In this document: positions 11,451 through 24,839 of the stretch, piece after piece
Layout of the letters: each line of letters opens with the position of its first letter
How positions within the stretch are numbered: position 1 is the stretch's first letter
Assembly (NCBI GenBank): GCA_003586115.2
Contig: QVOM02000034.1
Span: 140,773,846 to 140,837,845, forward strand
Direction of reading: 5' to 3'
DNA: 64,000 nucleotides
From: Salvator merianae
Lineage: Eukaryota > Chordata > Lepidosauria > Squamata > Teiidae
Notes under the pieces: generated by a model
Databases searched by the model: none
What the model saw: only the letters and a program-made list of their open reading frames with translations
What the model was told of the DNA's origin: nothing
Translations under genes and position numbers: made by a program

Positions 11451-12640
11451 TGTGTCTGAAACAGTGCAATAATTTGGGCTGCAGCATACAAAATGCACAT
11501 TGTACTTCTACAAACGAATACACAAAGTAACATTGGTTCAGAATGAACCTATAGCCTTGAAGGCATTAAATTATGATCAAGACATATAATGAAGGAAATA
11601 TATCAATATTAATTTGATTAATTACACAAATTACACTATTACGCAAATATTGGGCCTGCTTTAGTAAAAGCAAATGCTGTGTGAAGTTTTACTGTGTTTA
11701 AAAGATAAAAAGCAGTAACAGATAAAGCAACCTTCTCAAGGATTAAAGAATGTAAACTATCTGTTGTTACTACAAAATGTACCGGAATATGCTAGTTTTC
11801 ATGCTGCATTGTTTTTAGTTTGACACTTAACCTAATAACACGTGCAGACTTGGTGTCTAGGTCACTCACGAATCTTAGATAGGACAGGAACTTATACCTT
11901 TTTTTCTGGATGTTTGGAATGTTACTTTTGATTGGATGGAGAGCAAAGAGTGTATAAAAGCAACTACAATTTATCAGTAAACCACCGCACTTATCTCTTT
12001 GAGAGGAGTGTTGGTTCTTTTTGGCCAAAAAGTACTTTGTCTGTGTCTTTATTTCTGAAGTTTCTTTTCTGTGAGAGTCAGAGGTTCTTTCTACAGCTCC
12101 GCTTTTACCTGGGCTTTGGGAATTGGCAACAGCTTCATAAGAACAGTTTAACTGCATATGGTGCAAATACACAAGAGCTGAATGCAGCATGACTTCTGCA
12201 TTAAGTTCACTTATTGCTTTTACTAAAACAAATTCAAAGCACTTTACAAGAACACACCACAATTGTTCATGAGGACAAGACATGTGTCATAGGAAGGAAA
12301 AAAGAACAGCAAAAGGAATACATCTCAGATTACACTGCGATCATCTAAGTGGCAAGTTTGATATTAGGATAAGAAACTTTAGTTGAATTGTTGAATGTAA
12401 TATATATATTCTGAAAATGCATAAAGATATTTTTTTCTGATGCTTAAAATGTATGTTTAATCTTGTAATGTCTAAATCCAGGAGACTAGTATACTCTGGA
12501 CATTTTCAACGCAAGATATCCCATATGAGAAGATGCTCACTAGGATCCTTGAGCCTGCACAGGGTGTTACCAGATTAAGTTATTAAATATGAATTTATGC
12601 ACACTTTGGTACATAAGGCATAAGCAACCTTGTGTCAGGG
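11451..12640. other. Intron stretch without recognised feature
   Basis: AT-rich. The 163-codon minus-strand open frame at 11792-12283 shows no recognisable domain and overlaps a plus-strand open frame, so I do not call it a gene. Confidence 0.45.
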
Positions 12641-13855
12641 TGGGCACATAGAACATTGGCATCTTATGATATGTTGAAAATACAGGAAATGGACCAGCAG
12701 TGGCCTGGATTCCTGTTGCATCTTGGAATCACAAACTCAATTTTAAAAAGCACAATCTATTGTGAAATTTTCCTTTGGCTCCCTCCCTCCCCCTTCTGCC
12801 TACAAGGAAGCACATCTGCATATCTATGTTAAAAGGCCTTGTTGGCTTCCTTCAGAACAATAGAAAACCTCTGCAGACTGTATACATATAACTGGTACAC
12901 TTTGATAAAAATACCAAAAGATGTCTAAAAGGTATCATTTTTGTCATTACAAAATATTGGCAAACTGCAATGTTTTAACAGAAAATAGGTAAACATCTTG
13001 CTTACCTATCTTGACTACCCATCAGGAAACCTTTTTGTCTCTTATGGCTGGCCATTGTCTGTATGTAAATGAGTGTTTGCTAGGGTCTTGACCTACAGTT
13101 ACCCCAAGCATGTGACATGTACTGTCCCTGGCCCCTCCCAGTCTTACTCTCCATAGCACAGAAGTCCATGTGGCTGGCATCCATTGCCCTAGATCCCTCC
13201 CATCGAGTTCCAGCATCCTTTTTACCAAGTTCCAGGTAACCAATCCTAATGCTTCTCTGCCCCTGTCCAGCCCAGACTATAAAAACCTGAGACTTTTGAA
13301 AATCTTTCTCTTTTTGCCTCGCTTCTTTGCCTTTTTGGCTCTTGTTCCTACTCCCCACCCCCACCCCCAGTGTTTGTTTGTCTTTCCCCTTCCCCTCCTT
13401 GTTCTTTCTCTTCTCTCCAGCCCATTTGGATCCAAGGATAGGTAAATATATATGCCTCTGGGAAGGGAAAACAGCTAAGTACTTTAAAGATTGGGTTGTA
13501 TTGTGCTTTTTGTGCTTTTGTTTTCTTCGTTATTGCTGGAACCTTAGAATACTAGAAGGGTCTCCCTGCTCAGTTTCAAACCCTTTTCATCCCCTTTGCT
13601 CTGGCATTCAAAATACATTTAACTGCTGTTGCCTATATTTTTGCTCTACTGCCACTTTTCTTAATAAATAAATCATTTTATTGGGACTCTGCTTGCTTTG
13701 ACTTGATCTTTTCTCTGCCTCATTTTTACATGGTCCATCCCAGTTGATTTCCCATTTTTAAAACCAATAGCCTAAAAGATCCTGCTTTTACAGAGAGACT
13801 GGGGAGAGCTTTCCCCCTCCCGAAAAATAGAATTCCCAGCTCTCTGCTTGTATCA
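12641..13855 (+). mobile_element. Candidate solo LTR (family B-like)
   Basis: Seen: TATAAAAA near 13279, AATAAATAAA near 13662, and a 3' end (ttaaaacc..., ctttccccctcccg, gcttgtatca) resembling the end of the LTR at 45924. The tetranucleotide AGGG lies at 12637-12640 and 13856-13859, bounding a TG...CA element. The left boundary depends on that short duplication and could be wrong. Confidence 0.45.
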
Positions 13856-15143
13856 AGGGCACCCAACTACCCCCTAAATAAGGGAGCAGGGAAACCACTG
13901 AGCAGTTGATGAGGGACTCTGCTGCCCCTAAAGCCTATAATATAGTTGCCCTGTTGGTAATTGTAATGTTGAAGGCTCATATAATTATACTTGATGATAT
14001 TATTCAATGGAGGGGATGGCATTCAGTCTTGCCCTTTGCCTGGTCATATTCCTATTTAAAGATAAGAAAAATGGGGGTCCCATCCAAAATTAAATTTGTC
14101 TCACTCAATGTTGGGAGCCTTAACCTTCCCTCAAGAGGAAAAAACTTAAAAAAATGGTTAAGCAAGGAGAAATTGCATGTCATATTCCTTCAGAAAATAC
14201 ACAAATTGAAGCCCCACACTAAATTGTTCTTGCATCCTCAATTTCAGCTTGAATTTGCAACCTTTGGAAACTCTAAAGCTAGGGTGGCCTCTATTGTCTT
14301 GTCTCCTTCCCATTTCATCTCATTGACCAAAAAGCATACCCCAAAGGATATGTCTTTATTAAGGATATGATTGCCAACCAGATATGCATATTTGCCAACA
14401 TCAATGACCCCAACAAGGAACAATTACGCTTCTTGCACAACACATTAGAGAACGTAATGTCTTTTACTCGGGGACGTATCCTGGTGGAGGGTGATTTCAA
14501 CACTGTAGCAAAGATAAAAACAAAAAGCAATTCCATCAAATAAAGGGAATATAAACAAATCAGAAATGAAACATCTGTTGTCCAGATTTTGGTTACAGGA
14601 CACATACAGATTTATCTATGGGGATGCCAGAGAGTATACATACTACTCCCCCAGACACAATATGTAATCACATTGAGATTACATTTTGACCTCTAAATCA
14701 CTAGCTGCTACCACCGATCAAGCACATGTGGGAATCTTTGGCATTTCTGACCACATCCTAATACATGCTCAGATAAGGTTAGAAGAGAAAAGGCATGCAC
14801 AAATTAATCCATCCCTGCTCATTAAAGAGCTATACAAAAAATAAAACAAATACTTGACCGTTATTTTAAGGAAAACACAAACCCAAACATAACAGCAGTT
14901 CTTGGATGGGAAGCTATGAAAGCCATCATTAGAAGGACATACGTAGAACAAAATAGTTGGCACAGGAAAAGAGAGAACTCGAGCATAAATTGGAAACATA
15001 AATTAAAAATTTAGATCCAAAAAGACTGGATCTAAAAAAGTATACAGAAAGCTGAGCATAAAGAGTACTAAATTAGATTCCTTGGAAATTAACATTAGGG
15101 TGAACTCATTATATCTCAAACAAAAGATTTATGAATATGGCAA

Positions 15144-15957
15144 CAAGTCCTCTAACATTTCAATGGATCAATGGGAAAAAGTGTGGACCAAAGATATGAA
15201 ATTTACTGTATGTAATATGTTGAAAGAGAATATATATAAGATGATGTATAGATGGTACTTAACACCTTTTAGAATTTCAAAAATGTATCAAGGTATGTCA
15301 AGTAAATGTTGGAAATGTAAGAAACATGAAGGTACTTTTTATCATATGTGGTGGACTTGTGTAAAAATCAAAAAGTTTTGGGTTCAAATTCACATAGCTA
15401 TGCAGAAAATTTTAAAGACAAACATTCCTTTTAGACCGGAATTATTCCTATTGGGGATAGTGGAAAATAATGTTGAAGGTGCCAATGTGTTATTGCAAAA
15501 TATGGTAACTGCTGCCAGAATGGTTTATGCCCAGAAGTGGAAAGGAGAGATATTACCAATGGTGGGTGATTGGTTAGTTAAAATGATGGAGTTGGCCGAG
15601 ATGGACAAACTGACAAATCTTTTGAGAACTAAGACAGTTGATAGGTTTTACAGGAACTGGAAACCCTTTATTGACTTTCTGCAAGAGATGGCTAATGGAC
15701 TTGCGATTGCTGGATTTGAAGAGTAAAAAAAAAAAAAAAAGAAGAAGAAAGAAGAGTTTCAGTGAAAAAAAGAAGAAGGAAGGAATACAGGATGTCGAAG
15801 AACATGAAGTTTAGAAGAAACTGTTAAGGAAGGATGAATTTGATAATAATAGTGACTTAAGAATGTAATGTAAACTGTAATTTTATATATTTGAAATACA
15901 AGAACAATAAAAATAAAGAATTTAAAAATAATTAAATAAATAAATAAATAAATAAAT
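15144..15957 (+). mobile_element. Younger 5'-truncated L1 nested in the old L1
   Basis: Seen: a continuous ORF2 C-terminal frame ending at 15726 with the knuckle CWKCKKHEGTFYHMWWTC (C-x2-C-x7-H-x4-C), then a 3' UTR with AATAAA and a simple AAAT tail (about 15930-15957). Upstream the host L1 reads YEYGNKS and downstream it resumes LLVSQPKKK, so the insertion point is visible. The open frame of about 200 codons suggests a recent insertion. Its 3' end resembles that of the L1 at 48314-49937. The open frame starting at 15082 spans the junction and is not a gene. Confidence 0.85.
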
Positions 15958-16550
15958 TATTAGTGTCACAGCCAAAGAAAAAGCAGTACTGATAGACTGA
16001 AAAATGACAAAGGGGTTCTGGTATCGGACATGTCAAAGATTCCATAAATTATGCATAATTTCTATGCCAGGTTGTATCAAAAACAGCATGGAGGAGGAGA
16101 TGAGGCACAGTCCTATTGTAATTAGGTACACCTCCCAAAATTAACACCTGAGTAATCCCAATACATTCACAGAAGAGGAAGTTAAGAGAAAAATTTCTAA
16201 ACTCCAAGGGGAAAATCACCAGCGGTGAATGGATTCACATCCTCTTTTTATAAACAACTCAATGCTATTCTCACCCCTCACTTAACAACGTTTAATGAAA
16301 TCAGTGATTCTAGTGTAATCCCAGATTAATGGAAAAATACAACCATAATGGCCATTCCTAAACTTGGAAAAAACCCAGATCATCCAGAGGTATCCTGGCC
16401 TATCTTACTCCTAAACCAAGGTTATAAAATCTTTATAAGAATCTTGGCAGATAGGATAAGCTCAGTTGTTCACGACATAATCTCCCCACATCAGTATGGG
16501 TTTATCCCCAGCTGACAAATTTCAGGCCTCATCTGCATAGCCCTCCAGAT

Positions 16551-16588
16551 TCTCTCTCTCCCTTTCTCTCTCTCCCCATACACACACA
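16551..16588. repeat. CT/CA-rich simple repeat
   Basis: Runs of tctctctc followed by acacacac inside the old L1. Confidence 0.7.
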
Positions 16589-19540
16589 CTTGGCAATCGT
16601 AGGACTTGATTTTTTTCAAAAACTTTTACATCATAACTCATGGCTACTTGATGGCAACCTTGAAAATTTAATTTTTCTGTTATGCTAGTACATATTTTAC
16701 AACACTTATATGCAAGAGTAGAGGTGCAACTTCTAGTCAGTGGTGAACTTTCAACAACACTCTCATTGGGAAGAGGCTGTAGACAGGGCTGTCTCCCCCC
16801 CCCCCATTATTTGCTACTGCAATCAATCCATTGGCCTGAAAGCTCCAAACAAACTCTCAAATCACAGGATATAAAATTGGAAATATAAATATACAGTATA
16901 ATTTGTATGCTGATGATGTTATTTTTGACAAACCCACTTCAATCACAGCACTAATCAAAGAATTGGACATGTTCTATAAAATATCAGGTTTAAAGTATAA
17001 TCTGCAAAAAAATTATACAGAAATACTGTAAAAAAGCACACCACCTAACATACAATTGGCAGCCCAATACATTTCACAATTTAAAATAAACAATACAAAA
17101 AACTCAGGTATTTGTGTCTATGGTTACCACACAGAACTCACATTTACTAATTATTCCACATTAATTAAAAAAATAAAATCAGAAATTTATATCTCTTCCA
17201 AGTGCTCTCTATACACCCATAACACAGAATTATTAAACTTTTAGAAATTATATTATCTAAATATTTACACAATAGCAAAAGGCCTAGACTGTGTAAATCA
17301 TTCCTGCACACACATCAGTTTGAAGGAGGATGGGGCATCCTTGATCTTATAGTCTATTATGATGCCTTCCAACTGAAGCAACTGTTCTGCTCTTGTCTCA
17401 ACCCCCTGGCTCATCAGGATGAGGTTGAAGCATATGGCAGACAAAACCACCAAACCAGAATAACCTTTTCAGTAAATTTAACACCATTTGACAAATAGAG
17501 GAATGAGATTATAAGGGAGACATGGAATGTATGGCTTAGATGGAAAAATATTTAGTTAATGATTTCCCCCCACTCCATCTCCAACATAAGTTCTGATATC
17601 CCTGCATCACCTGCTATCCACCTCCCACTTACAATGCCTCAAGCAGGCTGGTTATGCAAAACTTAAGGACTTTTATCTCACTAATGGGTCATTAAAGAAC
17701 CAAGAACAGATAAAAGACTACATTGATCCCACAAAGAATAAATGACCCACCCATCATGCTGTCCTCCATTTTTTGCTGCATAAGCATATAAGCAGAAGGT
17801 CCTACAAGAACTGAAAGTTGGAGAAGAAATTGTTGAACGATCCCAGCAAAGAGAAAATGGAATGGCCTCCATCATTTACAAAGTGTCAATACGTATTAAA
17901 TATACAAAGATGAAAGGACTGAGAGGTGTCTGGGACCAGGAGCTGACTGCACTACTTAAGGGGGTCAGATTCAGCCCAGTGGCAAAAAACAAAGAAATCC
18001 ATCTCAAGATATTTCATAAATGGTACTGAACAACAGTGCAAGTCTCATTAGGAATGACATCTCCATGTTGGCATTATCTTAAAGAGAAGGGTATATTCAC
18101 CTATCTATGGTGGCACTATGAAAAAATGAAGCTATTCTGGGACATTATAACAACAGACATGCAAAAATTCATGCAAGAAGACATAGACTATAGGGATGTG
18201 CACAGAGTTTTTTCCGCTTTTCGTTTCACAGTGAATCGAAAACCGGCACGCTTCATTTCTGATCGAAAATCGCAACTGCAAAGAATGCTGTTTTCGATTT
18301 TGAAGTGAAGCTTCAATGAATTTTTTTGCAAAAGTAAGGTGTCAGGAGAGCTGGGGGAGCACCACAGTGGGACCACAGTTCAGCCAATAGAATCGCGCAG
18401 AAGTCTGAGGGGGCGCAGCTGGCACCCCGTTCAAGGTGCAGTATCCAAATTCGATATGGAGCTCCAGGGGTACCCCGGGAACCACTGTGCCAAGTTTGGA
18501 GGCCGTAGCTCAAAATCACCCGCCAGCCAATAGAATCATGGAGATGTCTGAAGGGGACCACTGTGCCAGTTCTTTGCATTTGGGGTGGAGATATCCCCAA
18601 AAAGCCATGAAAGAAGCTGAGGATCCTTCTGCTGCTTGGCCATAGCCGACTGTGAGTCTGGAAAGAAAATCCTGACTGAAATAAGTGCCCCTATCCACCC
18701 CTTATGCACAGCACCCCCACAGCTACCATGAAGAAATCACACCAGTGAACACATATGTAACGGAAAGCCTTTTCCAAACATTCCTGTTTCCCTTTACGTT
18801 ATTAGCTGAGCTTCTGCTTCCTTTGCTATCCTATTGTTCTACTGTCTGACTGACTTTGTGTCTCCCTGTGTAGTGGACAGCTGACTCTGAGGAAGGGGAG
18901 TAAGTTCAGAGAAGATGCATTACTGTTGGTATGGATGCAGATGCTGGGTTCTTCCCAGTAAAAGTATCAGCAGACAGACAGAATTGTTGTTTACTCTGGC
19001 AATGGCTCATGTGGCTTACTTTAGCACTAGAGCAGTGAAGGAAGATCTCTGGGACAAGGGTGGCACCGGCTGTGTGATGGATTGGGAAATGGAGAATGGA
19101 GAAGCTGCTGCTCTAGCAGCCTCACCTGTAGGTTTGTCCACCTTGGCCCAGGCCTTAGACTGGTACTGGCCCTTGGGCGCCGACCCTGGTGGGTGCTGGC
19201 CCAGGGCGCTGAGCGTATCCAATGTCATCTGTGGCCTGGCATCATTGGGGTGTGTGTGTGTAAGAGAGAGAGAGACAGAGAGAGCACACACAATGCACAC
19301 AGGATTTCTTACCTCTCCCCTTTCCCTTTCCTCGTGTTCATTTTTTAAGATTCTGATTTCCTCTTTATTCAATAGTTTCTGTTTTGCCCTTACTTTGTGG
19401 CTTTCCTTTTACTTTTTTGTGCTTTTTTTGTGCCTTTTGTTATTTTCTTTGGGAATTACTGGCCCACCTAGTCCTTTTTTTTGTTTTTTTCCAGGCGCCT
19501 TTGGTGCTGCAGGATTGGGATAGAGTCACCCGTGGCTTGG

Positions 19541-19735
19541 TCACTCATCCCCCAAAGGCAGCTCAGGAAAGCCCAACAGGGGCAGGTTGGCCTTTACGAA
19601 AATGAGCTGCTCCACAAGTTGAATGCCCGTGCGAGAGTGATGAGATGTCACCACGTCACCAGCCACAGAGAACACCCTCTCGCTCTGCACAGACGTCAGT
19701 GGAGCAGACAGGTACTTCCAGGCAACAACTTCCAA
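19541..19735 (-). pseudogene. hAT transposase C-terminal dimerisation domain remnant
   Basis: Seen: the minus-strand frame contains WKYLSAPLTSVQSERVFSV followed by AGDVV and later LIFVKANLPLLGF. Known: this is the hAT C-terminal dimerisation signature (YL..P.TS..SERVFS..G, then LxFxKxNL). The frame ends shortly after, as in hAT transposases. The catalytic core between this and any N-terminal zinc finger is not recognisable, so the element was probably mobilised in trans. Two further minus-strand open frames, 19748-20164 and 20221-20670, lie where the N-terminal part would be, but I cannot identify a domain in them. Confidence 0.85.
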
Positions 19736-21721
19736 ATCTGGCCAGATTTAGTGATGCTTTGCCCAAAACTCGGATGGTACCGTGTCCTCGCCTCCCACTT
19801 CCCCCACTAGACACTGAAGAATGGACTGCTCCGTACTATCGAGGGTAGTTGGCTTCCGCTGTTTCGTGGACATGTCACTGAAGCCCAAAACCTCAAACTC
19901 CGTGTTGGATAGTGCCTCCTGGCACACTTCGTGACTTGCCTCCAAAACTGCGCTGCTGGACTCGATGCTAACACTAGCCACAGGGAAACTTCTGCCGCTG
20001 GAATTGGGGGACACAGTGAGAACAGGCGCTTCTCTCCGACACCTGGCCCAACCTCTCTGACTGAACTCTCCTAGCTGCTTTGACCAGGTGCTCTCTCCAC
20101 CGAGGGAGCTGTCACCAAGGGAGCTCGTCTGCAGGGACAGATCCCTCCTGAACCCTTGGGTCAAGAAGGCAGGCCAAAATGGCCACAGGCTACTTTCTCA
20201 AGGGCTTGACCAGTCTCTTCTCAACTCCAGCCTGCAGCTGACTCGCCCCCTAGTCCGGGGCTGAGAACGACCAGGGTGAGGCTCCCGCTCCTCCTCGGGA
20301 GTAGGTCACACTGCTGCAAGGGCACACTGGAACCCGGGACAGGTGGGGGAGGCCCAGCTGCCATGGCAGCTGAAATCATCACCACCACCACCACCTCTTC
20401 CCTTGCTGAAGGAACCTGTGATTCCTCAGCATGAAAAAGGCTACCCTCTATTGCTGAGGAAGACCCACCACCAGCAGCAGGCTCAGGCCCAGCTTCCCGT
20501 ATGGGAAAGTCAAGCCTGTGCATTGCATGCTCGAGGGTCCACCTGGTGGCAGGGACTCGTGGAGTAGGCCCCTTGGATGCCTGTCTGCCACGGCCAGCAA
20601 CTCTTCTCCCTTCCCTTCTGCCTACCAGTCTAGCCTTTCCTTTGCTGGCCCCTCTGCCCTTTTCAGTCATCTTTCTCTGATTTTACAGAAGCCCTAAGTC
20701 CCTAAACCTAGCAGGGGTGAAGTGGGGGCTGGGAGCCCTGAAGGCTCAGGGTAGCCTAAGAGGGATACGTGGGTGTATGTTTATTTGGATGTATGTCACC
20801 AGCACAGTGCTATGGCACTGCTGTGTGACACATGGAAACCTGGGTGAACCGAATTACCCCAGAGAAGCAGCAGGCTTACTTTGGGGGAGCCTCCTACAAG
20901 AATTTAGTCTGAGAAAAGTAGCAATTTGATGGATGTGGTGGAAGAAAGCTAAAAGAGAGGGAGGGAGGAGATTTTTGGGGAGCCTGACACTAGCACCTCC
21001 CCTGCCTTGTCCTGAAACCTAGCCTATCACTGGTCACAAGCCTAATCCACTATGTCAGAATCTATTAAAAGGGAACTTGTAAACCCACACTCACTAACTC
21101 TGTGCCTGTGTACAAACCTAGCCAACCAGATTTACAACCCTAGCCAAACAGCCAACAAAAAAGAGAATAGAAAGGTGACCATGTACCACTGGGAAAACAA
21201 AATCAGAAACCCAGAAAACAACCAACAGCACCTCAAAAGGAAGAGACAAAAGGTGCACTGCTCTGCCAGTGCCCATCTCGTCACAAACCTCAAAAGCAAA
21301 AAGACAAAAGGTGCACTGCTCTGACAGTGCCCAGTCACACACCAATCACATAGATTCCAGATTCAAACAACAACACAAAAATAGTCCATTTAAATAAACC
21401 AGCAACAGAAAGAACAAGAAGCAATACTATAATATATTCTACTTAAATATAACAGGAAAACAATCAATAATTCAAATAAATATAAGAAGAGAACAATAAA
21501 CAATGAAAATAAAATGACCCCCCTGCACTGACCCTCCCTTCCCCTCTCCTCCACTCCCTTTAACCAAATTAAAGCAAATGGTAAAGGTACAGAAAGAACC
21601 AAAAGAACTCAGGCAGTGCAAAAAAGAGAACCCACAGAGAACCCATAGAGAACCCGCAGAGCTAGACCACCCATCACGCGGAGCACCCAACTCACAGTCC
21701 GAAGAGAGTAGTCCTCCTGCT

Positions 21722-21753
21722 CAGTCCAGTCCAGTCCAGTCCAGTCCAGTCCA
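21722..21753. repeat. (CAGTC)n microsatellite
   Basis: Six uninterrupted CAGTC units in the hAT element. Confidence 0.9.
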
Positions 21754-22682
21754 ATCCAACTGAAAATATTAGTTCAACTGCTCTTGGGCCTCTCCTTTTA
21801 TACAGTGCCTTTTGCCCCCCACTTCCACCCAGATTTCCAGAACAGCAAATAGAATACCTGTTTCCCTGGTAGCAAGGAACCAAACAGTAGTACCCAACAA
21901 GCTACTGAACCCAACAAGCTACTGAAGCAGTCACTCAAAATCCAATGACCAATCACTGATACCAAGACAGCAGCCAATAAAAAATTCTAATCCATTAGGC
22001 GAACAAAACTACAGTCACAGAAGAAAGAATACAGGCCCATCTAAAACTGTGGAAATCGTCGAAAAATAAGTACCTTTTGCTTTTGCGTTCATGCACAGAC
22101 TTTGAAAAATGTGGTTTTCACATTTCGAACGAAAATGAAAATGCCATTTTCATACGAAATGTGAAGGTGACAAAGTTGTTGGGCACATCCCTAACAAACT
22201 ATGTTAGAACTTCATTTATTAATGCTATTCAGAGATACAAATGAACACTAGTGTTGTAAAGAACTATTGAACACATGCTCACAGTTACACACACACACAC
22301 ATAGCCAGGAACTGGAAAAATTACTCAGAGATTTCATTGGAACCTTGGATCATGTTTCTGTGGAATCAAGCAAACATTGAAAGCATTACAGTGCAATTAA
22401 GGGCAACCCATCATTTATACACTTTTATGGAATCTGGAGATTGCTTATGGAGTCCAGGGACTATATATAACAAACTTATGGCATCGATCTAGACCTCTTA
22501 ATGTATTGGTCAAATGACTCTTGATTTGGTATAGTCACTTTGATTTAACTATAGTTAGATGCTGGTGTATGTGGTAACTATTCACAAAATATTGGATGCT
22601 ATTATATTGGATGAACAAATAAAATTATACAAGAAAAAAAAGCATTTTACTAGAAGACAATAATCAAGCTGTTACACATCTT

Positions 22683-22815
22683 AGGGAATGGCAGCAGGAC
22701 TACTGTCTGGAAAGCAGAGGGTTGCAGGTTTGATCCCTGCCATCTTCCCACAAGAAAGTAATGGTAAACCACTTTTGCATTTGCCAAAAATACAGAGGCC
22801 ATTATACAAGTATCT
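22683..22815 (+). mobile_element. tRNA-derived SINE fragment
   Basis: Seen: agagggttgcaggtttgatccctgcc resembles a tRNA T-arm with a box B (ggtttgatccc), preceded by a decayed box A region and followed by a typical SINE body (taatggtaaaccact). No intact tRNA fold. Right limit approximate. It lies just after the old L1 poly-A. Confidence 0.55.
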
Positions 22816-24392
22816 AGAAATCTTTGTACACCTATCTAATACCGAAGAAGTTGCAAAATCTACACCAGAAGCATCAACTCTTTTGTACCTTGCAACAGGT
22901 AGCTTTCCTATCCAAGTAAATAGTTTTCTAATAAACTTTATTTTTCTGTTTTGTAATTGAAGCATCTAACTCCAGGTGGTCTTTAATATGTGACTTCTCA
23001 TCACACTGTTTTCTTGCTTCTTAGATCAGAGACCTTGTAACACAGTCGTTCCACCTTGTTAGGAGTTAGTCATTGACCCACACAGCCCACTGCTACCTCC
23101 AGACAAAGTACCTGGACTACCTTTATTGATCCAAATGGAACAGAAAGCCAGTGTCAGATGCTATCGACATAATGATGGCACTTTACCCCAAAGCAGTTGC
23201 AGCCAGCACAGGTGAAAGCCCCTCCTCATGCTGAAAGCTGCATCAAAGATGGATTTGCCAGTGCTGCATGGAATTCAAGCTTATGAATTGCCTTTTAGCA
23301 GGGAGGGGGGCTTCTGGCTTTGCTCACCTGGGCCAACCTTCACTGCCCCAAATTGTTTGGTGACAGCCCCCAACAACTCCCACACAGATATTGAAGAGCA
23401 TGGGGGGCAATATCAACCTCTGAAGGATCCTATGTGAGCTCCCAGGATGACAAATAAAAGCCTTTAACCATTTCTATTTCCTGGAAATAGCACTATAGGT
23501 AGATACAGAATTGCCATAAACCAGTGTCTCCATGTCCTAAACCGAGAGATCACTCTAGTAGGTCAATGATGTGAAAAGTTTCTAAGAGATCAAGTACCAA
23601 TAGGTCTGCACTTTGGTATCTCTCTTCTAACAAAGCTTATTAGTCATGTCAATTTCACTATAGCCTGTACTGAAGCTGGACTGAAATGGGTTTAAATGCT
23701 TCAGTTCTTCTAAGTTTGCCTATAGTTTAATTACCACCACTCTTTCAAGCATATTACTCAAGAACATGAGACTGAAAAATAGCTGTTCAGTTCTGGATCC
23801 ATGGAAGCCCTTTTATACAATGGGCATTACTAGGCTCCTTGGCATCTATACCTAGAGAGAAGCACTTTTCCCACACAACCACATTCCTTCAGCTAGTTTT
23901 TATGGGCCACGATAAGTCAAAGTTCAAAAGAACCTGTGCTTGGCCAATCTGCAAACACCATGTTCCCTAATTCAATATAACAGGGCTCTGGAAACTTCCA
24001 AAGAGTTTCAGTAGAATTGTGGATCCAATTCATTGGATTTTGTCCTGAAAGTACTCAGCAAGCTGACTATAGCAAGCTCCCAATGCTAGTATTCCCTCCT
24101 ACCCACAGCAAAAAGTTATTAGTTCATTCAGCACCTGAAAACATGGGGGGTTTCCACACCTACCTTCTCTGGACCATTCCAGCAAGACTGGGTTAAGCTG
24201 GAGCAGTCCAGTAGCTGAAGGGGCCAGCTGTACTAGAACAAGACTGGCCACATTTGGATGGCTGTTCCAGTACAGGCCTCGTACCGACCTTGAAGCTTGC
24301 ATGATTTTTGGAGACAGTTTCCACCATCTCCAACTAAAGGTCCTTGCCTCAGAGCCCCCAGAGGACCCATTTCAGTGACACAATATGGTGTG
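22816..24392. other. Intron stretch without recognised gene
   Basis: No exon, repeat end or RNA gene is identified. The sequence around 23450-23950 has the look of an old interspersed repeat, but I cannot name it. Confidence 0.4.
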
Positions 24393-24715
24393 CTTCTAAA
24401 ATGTGTCCTCCACTAAACTGTATCAAAATGTCTAAAAATGGGTGCTGTGAAAGGACCATTACAAAACTATGGACATTGATCCTAGGCCTCAAAGAGAACA
24501 AGTGAACATGACACTTGGAGCTGACCATTGACTGACCCCCCCTTTTTTGCATATGTGCTGGCTGTAGTTGGTTTTCTATAAATGTAGCATGCATAATGTA
24601 ACATAAGACCCATCAATAAGATGCAGAGCTATAGTATTAAATAATATGGAAAGGTTTTATTTTAACCAGCACTTTTAGTTTTCCTGATGTAAATGAAGCT
24701 GGATCCTATTTGAGA
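24393..24715 (+). repeat. Unclassified interspersed repeat, copy 1
   Basis: Seen: shares a series of blocks in the same order with 43352-43690: aaaaatgggtgc, ggaccattacaaaa, actatgg, then a shared tail with gcaccttttat/gcacttttag and gtaaatgaagc. Similarity is interrupted by small indels. Family unknown; no ORF. Confidence 0.6.
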
Positions 24716-24839
24716 GATAAAGTAAACCTGAGTCTGGTATCAGGAATTTAAAGATTAATGCTGTACATCCTGTAATGATTCAGCAGATTCTGTAGTTCAT
24801 CAGATAAACTGATCTAGCAACTGTTCATTTGGAAATTTT

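Larger units (their letters stand above)
18191..22193 (-). mobile_element. hAT (Ac-like) DNA transposon, internally degraded, 4.0 kb
   Basis: Seen: left end TAGGGATGTGCAC at 18191 and right end GGGCACATCCCTA at 22193, inverted. Flanking octamers atagacta and acaaacta match at 6 of 8 positions, as expected for an old hAT insertion. Reading on the minus strand, 19541-19735 encodes a hAT dimerisation domain remnant. The element splits the C-terminal part of the old L1. It carries the pentamer array at 21722-21753, a roughly 56-bp direct duplication near 21242-21332 (core aaaggtgcactgctctg) and a TG/AG-rich stretch near 19250. Confidence 0.85.
14071..22640 (+). mobile_element. Old L1 ORF2 region, split by a younger L1 and a hAT element
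   Basis: Seen: endonuclease-like start MGVPSKIKFVSLNVGSLN at 14071, then a GRILVEGDFNTV motif near 14475. A fingers/palm region with MAIPKLGKNPD lies near 16350 and the RT box YADD at 16906-16917. A C-terminal segment near 18045 precedes an AT-rich end with AATAAA and a poly-A at about 22616-22640. Many stops and frameshifts show it is dead. It is interrupted by a younger L1 (about 15144-15957) and by the hAT element 18191-22193. Removing these leaves about 3.8 kb. The 5' end upstream of 14071 is not defined. Confidence 0.85.

Noticed and set aside
11792..12283. 163-codon minus-strand open frame as a gene
   Set aside because: No recognisable domain, no coding neighbours or splice signals, and an overlapping plus-strand open frame of similar quality.
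15082..15726. 214-codon open frame as an independent gene
   Set aside because: It starts in the old L1 and runs across the junction into the ORF2 C-terminus of a younger L1; the zinc-knuckle and 3' tail identify it as L1.
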